DNA from: an uncultured Ruminococcus sp. | GTDB taxonomy: Bacteria > Bacillota > Clostridia > Oscillospirales > Ruminococcaceae | Reading direction: 5' to 3' | DNA length: 60,587 bases | Assembly (NCBI GenBank): GCA_947169885.1 | Contig: CAMVRM010000015.1 | Span: 1-60,587, forward strand | Part shown: piece by piece, positions 52,039 to 60,467 of the stretch | Position numbering within the stretch: the stretch's first letter is position 1 | Layout of the letters: each line of letters opens with the position of its first letter | Notes under the pieces: generated by a model | What the model saw: the letters and a program-made list of their open reading frames with translations, nothing else | The model's database searches: none | Told to the model about the DNA's origin: nothing | Program-made: the position numbers and the translations under genes

Positions 52039-53378
52039 ATAACAAGAGAACTGCAAAAGAAAAAGGCGGAGTTCTGTCGGATTTTGCGCTGAGGATACTT
52101 GCCGTTGTCATAGCTATAATAATCTGGTTCGCACTGTCGATAACACAGTTCCCTACTACCACAAAAACTATCACGAAGATACCTGTTGATTTTTCGCTTG
52201 CGGGAACGACTGCGGAGGCAAAAGGGCTGAGTGCGCTGGGCTACAAGGACAAAACTGTTGATGTTGAGATAGAGGGCATGAACTATGAGATCGGAACTTA
52301 CTCGGCGAATGATCTTGTTGCGACTGTGAATCTTGACGAAGTGACGAAATCAGGAACTTATCAGCTTGACATTGACGTTAAGAGTCTGCACCCGACTGAC
52401 AGGTACAAGATAATCTCGGTCACGCCTTCAACGGTGGAAGTGAAGTTCGATCAGATAGACACGGTGAGTATGGACGTTAATGTTTCTGCGCCGAATGTGA
52501 GTGCGGAGGAGGGTTATACCCTCTGGGAGACATCTGTTCAGCCCGGAAAGATAAACATTTCGGGTCCTGAGAACGAACTTAAAAAGATCGCAAAAGTCGA
52601 AGCGGTATATTCTGATGTGCAGACGCTTTCGGACGACATGACGATAACTACCGACACGCTTTTGCTTTATGACGAGAACAACAATCTGCTGGGGAGCAGT
52701 GACTACACTATTGAAAGCACGCTTGTGAACATCAAGTTCGTGGTATACAAGAAAGTCACGTCAACGCTTGTTCCGCAGTTTACCGACCAGCCCGAGGGAT
52801 TTGATCTTTCATCGCTGCCGTTCACGCTTTCGGCTGACACGATACAGATAATCACGCCGAATCTTGATGCAGAGCCGACAGAGGAGCTTATGCTGTCGCC
52901 TATATCAATGTATGACATTTCGAGGGGCAAGACTTTTAAAACGGACATTTCCAGCCTGCTTTCGGCAGGAGAGATAAACCAGTCGGGCATTGAGCAGGTG
53001 GAACTGAGCATTGATCTTTCGGACTACACAACGGCAACATTCTCGATACCTGCGGAACAGGTGGAATTTGTGAATGTGCCGTCGGGCAGGATCGCAACTC
53101 TTGACAATGAGCAGATAATGAACGTGACGTTTATAGGACCGTCTGAGATCATAGAAAAGCTGAAGCTGAAGCATATCAAAGCGCAGGTCGATCTGAGCGA
53201 CATTTCGGCGAACGGTTCGGTATCGCATGAAGTGAAGATATATTCCGAGAAGTTCAACAGCATCTGGAACATCGGCACGCACGAAGCGGTTGTGACAGTT
53301 TCGGACATGAGTGCGGCTGTAACTTCCGAGACAGACAGTTCCTCGGCAGACAGCTCCTCTGTTATAGATAATAGATAA
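52023..53378 (+). CDS. cdaR: YbbR-domain protein (CdaR)
   Basis: The 451-residue protein begins at TTG 52023, overlapping cdaA by 16 bases, with AGGGTGATC as ribosome site. A single helix (about 20-40) anchors it, and the extracytoplasmic part has about four YbbR repeats (each about 80 residues with a VxVxxxxP pattern). In Bacillus CdaR controls CdaA activity through contact in the membrane. The end SSVIDNR is encoded by the 7-nt repeat (GTTATAGATAATAGATAAG), so its last residues may be a product of insertion. Confidence 0.85.
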   Translation: MEKEINNKRTAKEKGGVLSDFALRILAVVIAIIIWFALSITQFPTTTKTITKIPVDFSLAGTTAEAKGLSALGYKDKTVDVEIEGMNYEIGTYSANDLVATVNLDEVTKSGTYQLDIDVKSLHPTDRYKIISVTPSTVEVKFDQIDTVSMDVNVSAPNVSAEEGYTLWETSVQPGKINISGPENELKKIAKVEAVYSDVQTLSDDMTITTDTLLLYDENNNLLGSSDYTIESTLVNIKFVVYKKVTSTLVPQFTDQPEGFDLSSLPFTLSADTIQIITPNLDAEPTEELMLSPISMYDISRGKTFKTDISSLLSAGEINQSGIEQVELSIDLSDYTTATFSIPAEQVEFVNVPSGRIATLDNEQIMNVTFIGPSEIIEKLKLKHIKAQVDLSDISANGSVSHEVKIYSEKFNSIWNIGTHEAVVTVSDMSAAVTSETDSSSADSSSVIDNR

Positions 53379-53379
53379 G
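53361..53379 (+). repeat. 7-nt repeat at the ybbR stop codon
   Basis: Last codons and stop (GTT ATA GAT AAT AGA TAA) are made by GATAATA-GATAAGT heptamers. Confidence 0.8.
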
Positions 53380-53390
53380 TCCTCGGGTTC

Positions 53391-53444
53391 TCGGGCGGAC
53401 GGCTCATATCCCTCGGTCCTCGGGCGGACGGCTCATATCCCTCG
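53391..53444. repeat. 29-bp tandem direct repeat
   Basis: The 25-base unit TCGGGCGGACGGCTCATATC-CCTCG occurs twice, at 53391-53415 and 53420-53444, a period of 29. Confidence 0.85.
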
Positions 53445-53510
53445 CACATTAATTTGATAAAGACGAAAAGTTTGTGCGGCTCGGGGCTTTCATGAGGGAT
53501 GCGCTTATAC

Positions 53511-53616
53511 TTATGGACACCTCTAAAAACCTCTGATTTTCAAAATCTGGTAACGTATTTACGTGCTTTTTGAAGTGTGAAACTGCCAAATAGTAGGTTT
53601 TTAGAGATGCCCTTAT
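53511..53616. mobile_element. Miniature inverted-repeat element (MITE), 98 bp
   Basis: Terminal repeats GGACACCTCTAAAAACCT (53515-53532) and, inverted, GGGCATCTCTAAAAACCT (53595-53612) match at 16 of 18 positions. TTAT is directly repeated on both sides (53511-53514 and 53613-53616) as a likely 4-bp target duplication. The inside has no ORF. Confidence 0.75.
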
Positions 53617-53654
53617 CTTATATAGTAAATGGCATAAATAATTTGATTCTTATT

Positions 53655-53685
53655 TGTAGGGGCGCACATATGTGTGCGCTTGCAT
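53655..53685. repeat. Short palindrome with TGTAGGGGCG head
   Basis: TTGTAGGGGCGCACA-TATGTGTGCGC is a palindrome starting TGTAGGGGCG. A similar head with a different palindrome (GGGCGGGCATTGCCCGTCCG) is at 42752-42773. Elements with this head are common in clostridial genomes. Confidence 0.6.
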
Positions 53686-53736
53686 GAGATAATTGTTTAT
53701 TAGAGATAAAAAGACAGGAGACTTGGAGGTGCTGCA

Positions 53737-54522
53737 ATGCTGACGTTAGCTGCTGCTATTGCGCTTGGTGTGCTTATAATAATGGAGAGGAAAGAAAAAC
53801 TCAGCCTTGACAGGTTCGGGAGTTCGGCGGTGCTTATGCTGCTTTCGGCGGCGGCGATAGGGCTTTCGGTGTTTGAAGTGACAGGGGCTGTTATGACGAT
53901 CATCGACAGCATAACCGATTTTTCAAAGCACAATCATGGCGTGAGTGCTGTTATCTACGGATCAAAGGTGTCGGCTGTGATAAGGCTCGTTATCGCAGGG
54001 ATCCTTTTTCTGCCGATGCTGATAGCCGCCATATATATCCTCACCGAGATGATAAGAAAACCTCTTGAACGGCGTGAATTTGAGAGAGATGAAGCTTTTG
54101 GGGCAAGGCGCTCGCTTCGTCATGCGAACCTCAGCATCATGGCGGCAGGGATAATGGGAGCAGTTACGCTCATTGCTTTTCTGCTGACCATACCCCATTG
54201 GGAAGAGCTTGTAAAAACGGTCATGGTGATGAATCCGTTCGTGATATTGTTTTTGACGATCATCACGGTCGGATTTGCAATAGGTCCGATAGCGGTTTTT
54301 ATGGTGCTTGACAATGCGGCGATCATTACCATTTTTCTGGTGGGTTCTGCGGCGGCGGCGGTGCTGTATGTTTATTCGGCGGCATTCGGTACAGCGGCGG
54401 CAGTCAGGGCTTATAAGTCGGGCAGGATAAACAAGACGGAAGCGGTCATTTGCGGAGTGCTTTCGTTTCTGCCGATATGGAGCATAATGCCGTCGGTATG
54501 GTTAAAAGCAAGAGTTAAATAG
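53737..54522 (+). CDS. Polytopic membrane protein of unknown function
   Basis: The 261-residue protein has about six hydrophobic helices (about 2-14, 25-52, 80-102, 130-150, 165-190 and 195-222). It has a charged loop (about 103-128, RKPLERREFERDEAFGARRSLR). No family is recognised. GGAGGTGC precedes the ATG. It heads a probable four-gene unit with the flavoprotein (14 bases later) and the two-component system. Its function could be sensory or transport-related, but this is a guess. Confidence 0.65.
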   Translation: MLTLAAAIALGVLIIMERKEKLSLDRFGSSAVLMLLSAAAIGLSVFEVTGAVMTIIDSITDFSKHNHGVSAVIYGSKVSAVIRLVIAGILFLPMLIAAIYILTEMIRKPLERREFERDEAFGARRSLRHANLSIMAAGIMGAVTLIAFLLTIPHWEELVKTVMVMNPFVILFLTIITVGFAIGPIAVFMVLDNAAIITIFLVGSAAAAVLYVYSAAFGTAAAVRAYKSGRINKTEAVICGVLSFLPIWSIMPSVWLKARVK

Positions 54523-54536
54523 TTAAGGAAACATAA

Positions 54537-56126
54537 ATGGCAGTTATTATTTCAAACATAAAAGCGCCTGTCGGGAGCAGTTCGGAGGAAGTTGTCTCGG
54601 CGGCGGTAAAGCAGTTCCACATTCCGAAGTCGGCTGTTAAGTCGGCGGATATTTACAAGACATCGCTTGACGCAAGAAAGCGTGAGCAGATGCACTTTGT
54701 TCATTCGGTGTACTTGGAACTGAGCGATATTTCGACAGAGCAGAAGCTGTGCAAAAAGTTCAGTTCGTGCAGACCTGCGGTGAGTGCGGACATAACGCCC
54801 GTTATATCTAAGAACAAACGTTCGGGACGGACGGTCATTGCAGGTTTCGGACCTGCGGGGATGTTCTGTGCGCTCATGCTTGCGAAGTACGGATATAAGC
54901 CGCTTGTGCTTGAAAAAGGTGCGGACGTTGATTCACGCACCGAAAAGACAAAGCATTTCTGGAAAACGGGGGAACTTGACGAACAGTCGAACGTGCAGTT
55001 CGGCGAGGGCGGTGCAGGGACTTTCTCGGACGGAAAGCTGACTACACGCATAAACGATCCTAAGTGCAGATATGTGCTTGAAACGTTCGCAAGGCACGGT
55101 GCTGATCCTTCGGTGCTGACGAAAGCAAAACCGCACATCGGAACGGACGTTCTGAGAAATGTTGTTAAAAGCATACGTGAAGAAATAACAGCGCTCGGGG
55201 GCGAGATAAGTTTTTTAACGCCGCTGACGGGGATAGATATACATAACGGTTCTGTCCGCTCGGTGAAAAGTGAAAGGGGCGAGGAGGAGTGTGCGGCGCT
55301 GGTAGTTGCCTGCGGTCATTCGGCAGGAGACACATTCAGGCTTCTGTATTCGGGAGGAATTTTGTTAGAGCCTAAGCCGTTTTCGGTGGGTGCAAGGATA
55401 GAGCATACCCGTGAAGCTGTTGACCGTTCGCTTTACGGCAGGCACGCAGGTGATCCGCTCCTGCCTGTGGGAGAGTATCAGCTTTCGCATCACACGGCTG
55501 AGGGCAGAGGCGTTTATACGTTCTGTATGTGTCCCGGGGGCGTGGTCGTGCCTGCGGCGAGCGAAAAAGGCGGCATCGTCACTAACGGAATGAGCGAATT
55601 TGCAAGAGACGGCAGAAACTCGAATGCCGCTGTTGTGGTATCGGTATCGCCCGAGGACTTCGGGAAAAAGCCTTTTAACGGATTTGATTTTGCAAAGAGC
55701 ATCGAGACTGCGGCTTTCAGAGCCATGAACGGCTACACTGCGCCCGCAACGACTGTCGGGGGATTTTTGAGTGGTCAGCCCACGCTGAAAAATGCGTCAG
55801 TTCAGCCGACTTATGCCTGCGGAGTGAGGGAATGCGAACTGAGGGATATTTTTCCGAAGTTCGTGACCGACACTTTGGCGGAGGGGCTGGGTGCTTTTGC
55901 GAAAAAAATGGACTGTTACGGCGACATGGGGGCAGTTCTCACCGCTCCCGAGACAAGGACTTCCTCGCCGATACGTATGCCGAGATCTGCCGAGGGCGTG
56001 ACGGCGGCGGCTGATAATCTTTATCCCTGCGGCGAGGGTGCAGGATATGCAGGAGGGATAATGTCGGCGGCAGTTGACGGGATACGTGCGGCGCTTGCGG
56101 TAATGGCGCAGTATTCGCCCGAATAA
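54537..56126 (+). CDS. FAD-dependent dehydrogenase (COG2509 type)
   Basis: The 529-residue protein has a small N-terminal domain (about 1-95) and then the FAD motif VIAGFGPAGMFCALMLAKYGYKPLVLEKG (about 100-128). The COG2509-type markers VQFGEGGAGTFSDGKLTTR (about 155-173) and YPCGEGAGYAGGIMSAAVDG near the end follow. The family is uncharacterised. A reaction with tRNA, quinones or small thiols cannot be told. It is 14 bases after the membrane gene and 19 before the kinase, so they form an operon. AAGGAA precedes the ATG. Confidence 0.85.
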   Translation: MAVIISNIKAPVGSSSEEVVSAAVKQFHIPKSAVKSADIYKTSLDARKREQMHFVHSVYLELSDISTEQKLCKKFSSCRPAVSADITPVISKNKRSGRTVIAGFGPAGMFCALMLAKYGYKPLVLEKGADVDSRTEKTKHFWKTGELDEQSNVQFGEGGAGTFSDGKLTTRINDPKCRYVLETFARHGADPSVLTKAKPHIGTDVLRNVVKSIREEITALGGEISFLTPLTGIDIHNGSVRSVKSERGEEECAALVVACGHSAGDTFRLLYSGGILLEPKPFSVGARIEHTREAVDRSLYGRHAGDPLLPVGEYQLSHHTAEGRGVYTFCMCPGGVVVPAASEKGGIVTNGMSEFARDGRNSNAAVVVSVSPEDFGKKPFNGFDFAKSIETAAFRAMNGYTAPATTVGGFLSGQPTLKNASVQPTYACGVRECELRDIFPKFVTDTLAEGLGAFAKKMDCYGDMGAVLTAPETRTSSPIRMPRSAEGVTAAADNLYPCGEGAGYAGGIMSAAVDGIRAALAVMAQYSPE

Positions 56127-56145
56127 ACGACAGAGGTGATATTGA

Positions 56146-57771
56146 TTGACGGTAACTATCCTTAGCATCGCCTATTGGCTGGGGCTTGCGGCGGTAGGCT
56201 GGTGTATCTGCTGGCTCATGCTCCGAAGCGATCACAGCCTTACCACATATTTTTTCATCGGGAACCACACGGCGCTGGCGCTCTGGCTCATTTCTCAGCT
56301 GCTCATATTGCAGTCGATAACCGACAGGCAGTTATGGATGAGTTATTCGATAGGCAATCTGGGAGTTTCGTTTACGGGGACGTTCTGGCTTTTGTTCGTT
56401 TTCAACTATGTTGACCGGCAGACACCCACAAGCTTTGTGAACATACTCACGGCAATTTCGCTGATGTTCTATATCATAATCCTCACCAATCCCTATCACC
56501 ACCTTTATTACAAGGTCTTTACCATGGACGGGATAGTTTACGGTCCTGCGTTCTTTATCGGGCAGGCTTATATATATTCGGCATTCGTGACGGGGATATA
56601 CATGGTCATACGAAGCTGTTTTTCATACGGACAGAGACCGAAAAGTCAGGGAGTTATCATACTTATAGCGACCTGCATACCGCTGGGGATAAATCTTATC
56701 TCGATAAGCAAGCTGATAAAGACGAAAGTTGCGGTCACGCCGCTGACTTTTGCGCTTTCGGGAATACTTGTTCTGCTGGCGACTTACAAATATGATTTTC
56801 TGAACGTAAACGGCGTTGCATTTGAAGATGCTTTCAACTCGATAGCCGAGGGAGTCATAATCTTCAACCGCAGGGGTAAAGCAACTTACATAAGTTCGGC
56901 GGCAAGAAAACTGCTGGGAGTGGACGAAAACACGATGCTTTCGGACGTTCAGCACCTGACCAGCGACGATGCGGACAAGCCTGCGGAGATAACGATAGAC
57001 GGCATAACTGCAAGTCTCAGGCATTACAGATGTCTTGACTCAAAGGGTGCAACGCTTGCACACATAATCATTGCTACGGATATTACGCATTATTACGAGC
57101 TTCTTGACAGGACTGCACAGCTTGCTTCGGCTGAGAGAAGCCTTGCGCTTGAACATGAGCGCAACAGGATAGCGCAGGAAGTACATGACACGGCAGGTCA
57201 CACGCTCACCATGATAACTTCGCTTGCAAGGCTGTCGCAGGCGGCGGCTGAAAAGGTGGACGGTGAGGGGCTTGAAAGTCTGAAATGCTATCTCAAAGAG
57301 ACTGAGAGCATTTCACGAAGCGGAATAACACAGCTGAGATGTTCTATCAACAATCTGCGTGATGACAGTTTTCTGAAGTCGGTGACGGGTGCGGTCAGAA
57401 TGATCTGCGACTCGGTGAGAGACATGGAAACAGAACTTTGCGTTCAGGGAACGGAGGACGAGCGGTTCTCGTTCTGCATCCGTGAGGTGTATGACAGCAC
57501 AAGGGAACTTATCACCAATTGTATGAGATATTCCTCGGCTGACAGGATAGATATTATACTCAGGTTTAGCGAGAGGAATCTTGAACTGTTCTACTTTGAC
57601 AACGGAAAGGGCTGTACGAAAATAAAAGAGGGCAACGGACTGCGTGGCATAAGAGAACGGACTGAGAGATTAAAAGGAAGTGTCAGCTTTGTTTCGGGCG
57701 AGGACGAGGGTTTTCGTGCCACGATAAAGATACCTGTTAACGATGGGGAAAACAAGGAGGGTAACATATGA
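56146..57771 (+). CDS. Sensor histidine kinase (7TM/PAS/HisKA_3)
   Basis: The 541-residue kinase starts at TTG 56146, five bases after GAGGTGAT. Seven hydrophobic helices occupy about 1-225 (histidine-kinase N-terminal 7TM region). A PAS-like domain (about 225-330) and a HisKA_3 box with the phospho-acceptor His 347 in RIAQEVHDTAGHTL follow. The HATPase end has ELITNCMRYS and the G-box GNGLRGIRERTERLKG. It belongs to the NarX/DegS class and partners the response regulator, whose start overlaps by four bases. The signal is unknown. Confidence 0.9.
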   Translation: MTVTILSIAYWLGLAAVGWCICWLMLRSDHSLTTYFFIGNHTALALWLISQLLILQSITDRQLWMSYSIGNLGVSFTGTFWLLFVFNYVDRQTPTSFVNILTAISLMFYIIILTNPYHHLYYKVFTMDGIVYGPAFFIGQAYIYSAFVTGIYMVIRSCFSYGQRPKSQGVIILIATCIPLGINLISISKLIKTKVAVTPLTFALSGILVLLATYKYDFLNVNGVAFEDAFNSIAEGVIIFNRRGKATYISSAARKLLGVDENTMLSDVQHLTSDDADKPAEITIDGITASLRHYRCLDSKGATLAHIIIATDITHYYELLDRTAQLASAERSLALEHERNRIAQEVHDTAGHTLTMITSLARLSQAAAEKVDGEGLESLKCYLKETESISRSGITQLRCSINNLRDDSFLKSVTGAVRMICDSVRDMETELCVQGTEDERFSFCIREVYDSTRELITNCMRYSSADRIDIILRFSERNLELFYFDNGKGCTKIKEGNGLRGIRERTERLKGSVSFVSGEDEGFRATIKIPVNDGENKEGNI

Positions 57772-58397
57772 TAAAAGTTATAATAGCAGATGATATACCT
57801 GTTCTGAGAATGGGGTTGGAGACAGTTCTTGCACAAGACCCCGATATTGAGGTCGCAGGGACGGCTTCTGACGGAAAAGAGGCTTATGAACTTTGCAGGA
57901 AATTAAAGCCTGATGTTGCGATAATGGACATGAGAATGCCCGGATTTGATGGGGCTTACGGCACAAAGCAGATAAAGCAGAACTGCCCCGAAGTCAAGGT
58001 GCTTGTTCTGACGACTTTTGACGATGCGGAAACTGTAAGGGCGGCTATGGAGAGCGGTGCTGACGGCTACATACTCAAAGAAATGGACAATGAGAAGATA
58101 ATCAGTTCGATAAAAGTTGTGAGCGGAGGAATGAACGTTTTCTGCTCGAACATATTTTCTTCCATGAAAACAAAAATGGGCACTCCTGCGGCGATGCAGA
58201 CATCGGACGATCTCAATGACAGAGAGATCGATATGCTGAGGCTCATCGCTGAGGGCTGTGACAACAAGGAGATCGCACAAAAGCTGTATCTGTCGGAGGG
58301 AACGGTGAGGAACAACATCTCAAAGCTTCTCTCAAAACTGAAACTCAAAGACCGCACACAGCTTGCGGTCTATGCTGTGAAAAACAACATCATGTGA
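57768..58397 (+). CDS. NarL/FixJ-family response regulator
   Basis: The 209-residue regulator has a receiver with Asp 8/9 (IIADD), phospho-acceptor Asp 54 (AIMDMRMPG), Thr 82/83 and Lys 104. The LuxR-type HTH is at about 145-209 (LNDREIDMLRLIAEGCDNKEIAQKLYLSEGTVRNNISKLLSKL). It is the partner of the kinase. The target may be its own operon or the P60 gene beyond, but no binding site was found. GGAGGGTAA precedes the ATG. Confidence 0.93.
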   Translation: MIKVIIADDIPVLRMGLETVLAQDPDIEVAGTASDGKEAYELCRKLKPDVAIMDMRMPGFDGAYGTKQIKQNCPEVKVLVLTTFDDAETVRAAMESGADGYILKEMDNEKIISSIKVVSGGMNVFCSNIFSSMKTKMGTPAAMQTSDDLNDREIDMLRLIAEGCDNKEIAQKLYLSEGTVRNNISKLLSKLKLKDRTQLAVYAVKNNIM

Positions 58398-58403
58398 AAA
58401 TAT

Positions 58404-58439
58404 AAACGTCCTTCGGGGTTCTGACCTCGGAGGACGTTT
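58404..58439. terminator. Hairpin between the regulator and the P60 gene
   Basis: AAACGTCCT...AGGACGTTT (9 bp plus inner GC pairs) between convergent genes. T tracts are weak, so termination is likely but not sure. Confidence 0.6.
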
Positions 58440-58454
58440 GATATTTATATACTG

Positions 58455-60011
58455 TTATATAATGCGTTTCATGCAGGTTATGCTGTTCCACTGAGCCACG
58501 GAACTGAGATAGCTGATAACTATTCCCGTGTCGGTGGATTCGGCGTGGACTATCTTGCCGTCACCTATGTACATTGCAACGTGATATATTGAAGAATAGC
58601 TTGAACCGCCGAAGAAAACAAGATCTCCCGGCATAAGTTCGTCATAGGAAACATCTGTGCCGTATTCTGCCTGAGAAGCGGCGTAGTGAGGGAGATATAT
58701 GCCTATCTGACGGTAGGAGAGCATCACAAGTCCGGAACAGTCGGTAGCGCCGTACTGCTCGCCTGCCCAGACGTAACTGCCGCCTACCATGCCTTTTGCG
58801 TAGTTGACCACGATATTTATTTTTGTCTCACGGTCGGAGTCATAGGGTTCGGGGTCAGGCTCGATATAAGGCTCGGGTTCGGGTTCTTCGGAGGTTGTGA
58901 TAATTTCGGCAGTAGTTGCCTCGGTCGTTGAAGCGGAAGTTTCGGGCGGCTGAGTTGCGGCGGTAGTTTCGGGGTCTTTGGGTTTTGCCGTAGTAGATTC
59001 GGTCGTGGTTTTTTCGGTAGTTGTTTTTGTTTCGGGTTCGGTCTTGGTTTCAGTGGTAGTTTTTTTGGTAGTAGTAGTTTTGGAAGTTGTGGTCTTTGTT
59101 GTTTTATCGGTCTTGTCAGTCTTTTTGGAAGTAGTTGTTGACTTACCGCCTGTTGTTTCAGACTTAGCTGTTGTTGAAGCGGAAGAAGCTGTGGTTTTAT
59201 TTTTTTCAGCAAGCTTGTTATATTCACCCGAGAGGTAAGAAGCTTCGTTTGTATAGTCACTTATATCGCCCTCTAATGACTTTATCTTGTCACCGAACTC
59301 CTGTTTCATGGCAAGAAGTTCGGTCTGCTGGTCGATAAGTTTCTTATTCTGAGCGGCGTATTCTGCGCTTTTGGCTTTAAGACCTGCGCTTTGTTTATCG
59401 AGTTCAGCCTGATATTTTTCTATGACGGCTTTCTTTTCGAGGAGAGCGTCAAGAATTTCGTTATCGTGTTCAGCGACACGCTTGACAAGTTCTATCCTCA
59501 TAAGAATGTCATAGAAGCTTTGGGAAGCGAGAAGAACTTCGGGATAAGTGCTGTTTCCTGCAACGTATATCGCACGAAGTCTGTCCTTGAACTTGTCAAG
59601 TTCCTGAGTTATCTCAGCTTCACTTTGTTCAAGTTCATATTTAGTGCTGCGCATTTCTGCGTCTAAGTCGCACATCTCGTCTTCGATCTTAGTGGATTTT
59701 TCGGAAAGCTTATCTATCTTCTTTTTGATAGTCTTTACCTTTTCATCGATAGCGTCAAGTTTTTCCTGCTGACCTTTAATATCCGAGCCTGCCTCAGCTA
59801 TTTTCTTATCAAGCTGAGATTTTTTCTCATCAAGGTCTTTAAGCTGTTTGTCATAAGATGAAGTATCGTTATTTTCAGCCGCTGCGGTATTGATCGCAGA
59901 GTTTACGGGTGTATAGCTGCTGTTCATACCGAATGCGGAAAGAGACAGAGCAACTGCGAGAGAAGCAGCTGCGGCTTTTTTTATAGTATGTTTTCTTTTG
60001 AGTGCGTTCAT
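58455..60011 (-). CDS. Secreted NlpC/P60 peptidoglycan hydrolase with coiled coil
   Basis: The 518-residue protein has a signal peptide (about 1-40) and a long coiled coil (about 50-270, rich in Lys, Glu, Asp and Leu heptads). A Thr/Lys/Pro-rich linker (about 275-385) and a C-terminal NlpC/P60 domain follow. The catalytic Cys is in ATDCSGLVMLSY (about 427) and the His in HVAMYIGDGKIVHAEST (about 478). The order resembles CwlO or PcsB, which cut peptide crosslinks during growth and division and are controlled by FtsEX. No ftsEX is nearby. Its promoter is at 60075-60103. Confidence 0.9.
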   Translation of the reverse strand: MNALKRKHTIKKAAAASLAVALSLSAFGMNSSYTPVNSAINTAAAENNDTSSYDKQLKDLDEKKSQLDKKIAEAGSDIKGQQEKLDAIDEKVKTIKKKIDKLSEKSTKIEDEMCDLDAEMRSTKYELEQSEAEITQELDKFKDRLRAIYVAGNSTYPEVLLASQSFYDILMRIELVKRVAEHDNEILDALLEKKAVIEKYQAELDKQSAGLKAKSAEYAAQNKKLIDQQTELLAMKQEFGDKIKSLEGDISDYTNEASYLSGEYNKLAEKNKTTASSASTTAKSETTGGKSTTTSKKTDKTDKTTKTTTSKTTTTKKTTTETKTEPETKTTTEKTTTESTTAKPKDPETTAATQPPETSASTTEATTAEIITTSEEPEPEPYIEPDPEPYDSDRETKINIVVNYAKGMVGGSYVWAGEQYGATDCSGLVMLSYRQIGIYLPHYAASQAEYGTDVSYDELMPGDLVFFGGSSYSSIYHVAMYIGDGKIVHAESTDTGIVISYLSSVAQWNSITCMKRII

Positions 60012-60074
60012 ACAGATCCCTTCTTTCGGTCATAAACTCAAATTAGAGTGATCGGTGTTACCATATTGTAATCA

Positions 60075-60103
60075 ATTATACCGCATTTTTTTGAAAAGGT
60101 CAA
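60075..60103 (-). promoter_or_regulatory. Promoter of the P60 gene
   Basis: On the minus strand TTGACC (60103-60098), 17 bases and TATAAT (60080-60075) lie 64 bases before the start. Confidence 0.75.
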
Positions 60104-60144
60104 GTGCAGGGGCAGTTTTTTCGTAAAAATATCACAATAGACAC

Positions 60145-60238
60145 TAAGAACCTGTCTTCACAAGACTCTGTACGTGTCTTTTCAACGATATTCAGTCGCT
60201 AAAAATTCACGCACATTTTTTGTGAAGACAGTTTCTTA
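60145..60238. mobile_element. Second MITE-like inverted repeat, 94 bp
   Basis: TAAGAACCTGTCTTCACA (60145-60162) and, inverted, TAAGAAACTGTCTTCACA (60221-60238) match at 17 of 18. No ORF is inside, and no clear target duplication was seen. Confidence 0.65.
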
Positions 60239-60467
60239 CATTTTGGGCGTTTAGGTAAAAACAGGCGCACAAACCAAAGATAGCCGCACGAACGTGCAAG
60301 CCCCGCCCCTCCAAAAAGTAGGGTTCACATCCAAACAAAATTAAATAAGAGATTAGAAATCGAAATAAGAAATAAGAGATAAGAAATAAGAAAGAACTGA
60401 CGTGAACCGCACTCCCCTACAAGAAGGAGGGGAGATAGGGAAAAGGTAGGGAGAGGGGGAAAGGTGG
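60239..60467. repeat. 7-nt array and G-rich stretch near the window end
   Basis: GAAATAAGAAATAAGAGATAAGAAATAAGAAAG heptamers (60343-60395, shown only in part by family) are followed by AACTGACG, the same boundary as at 8829-8836. A G/A-rich stretch (60421-60467) then leads into the large inverted repeat. No gene was seen; the 86-residue minus frame is a shadow. Confidence 0.65.
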
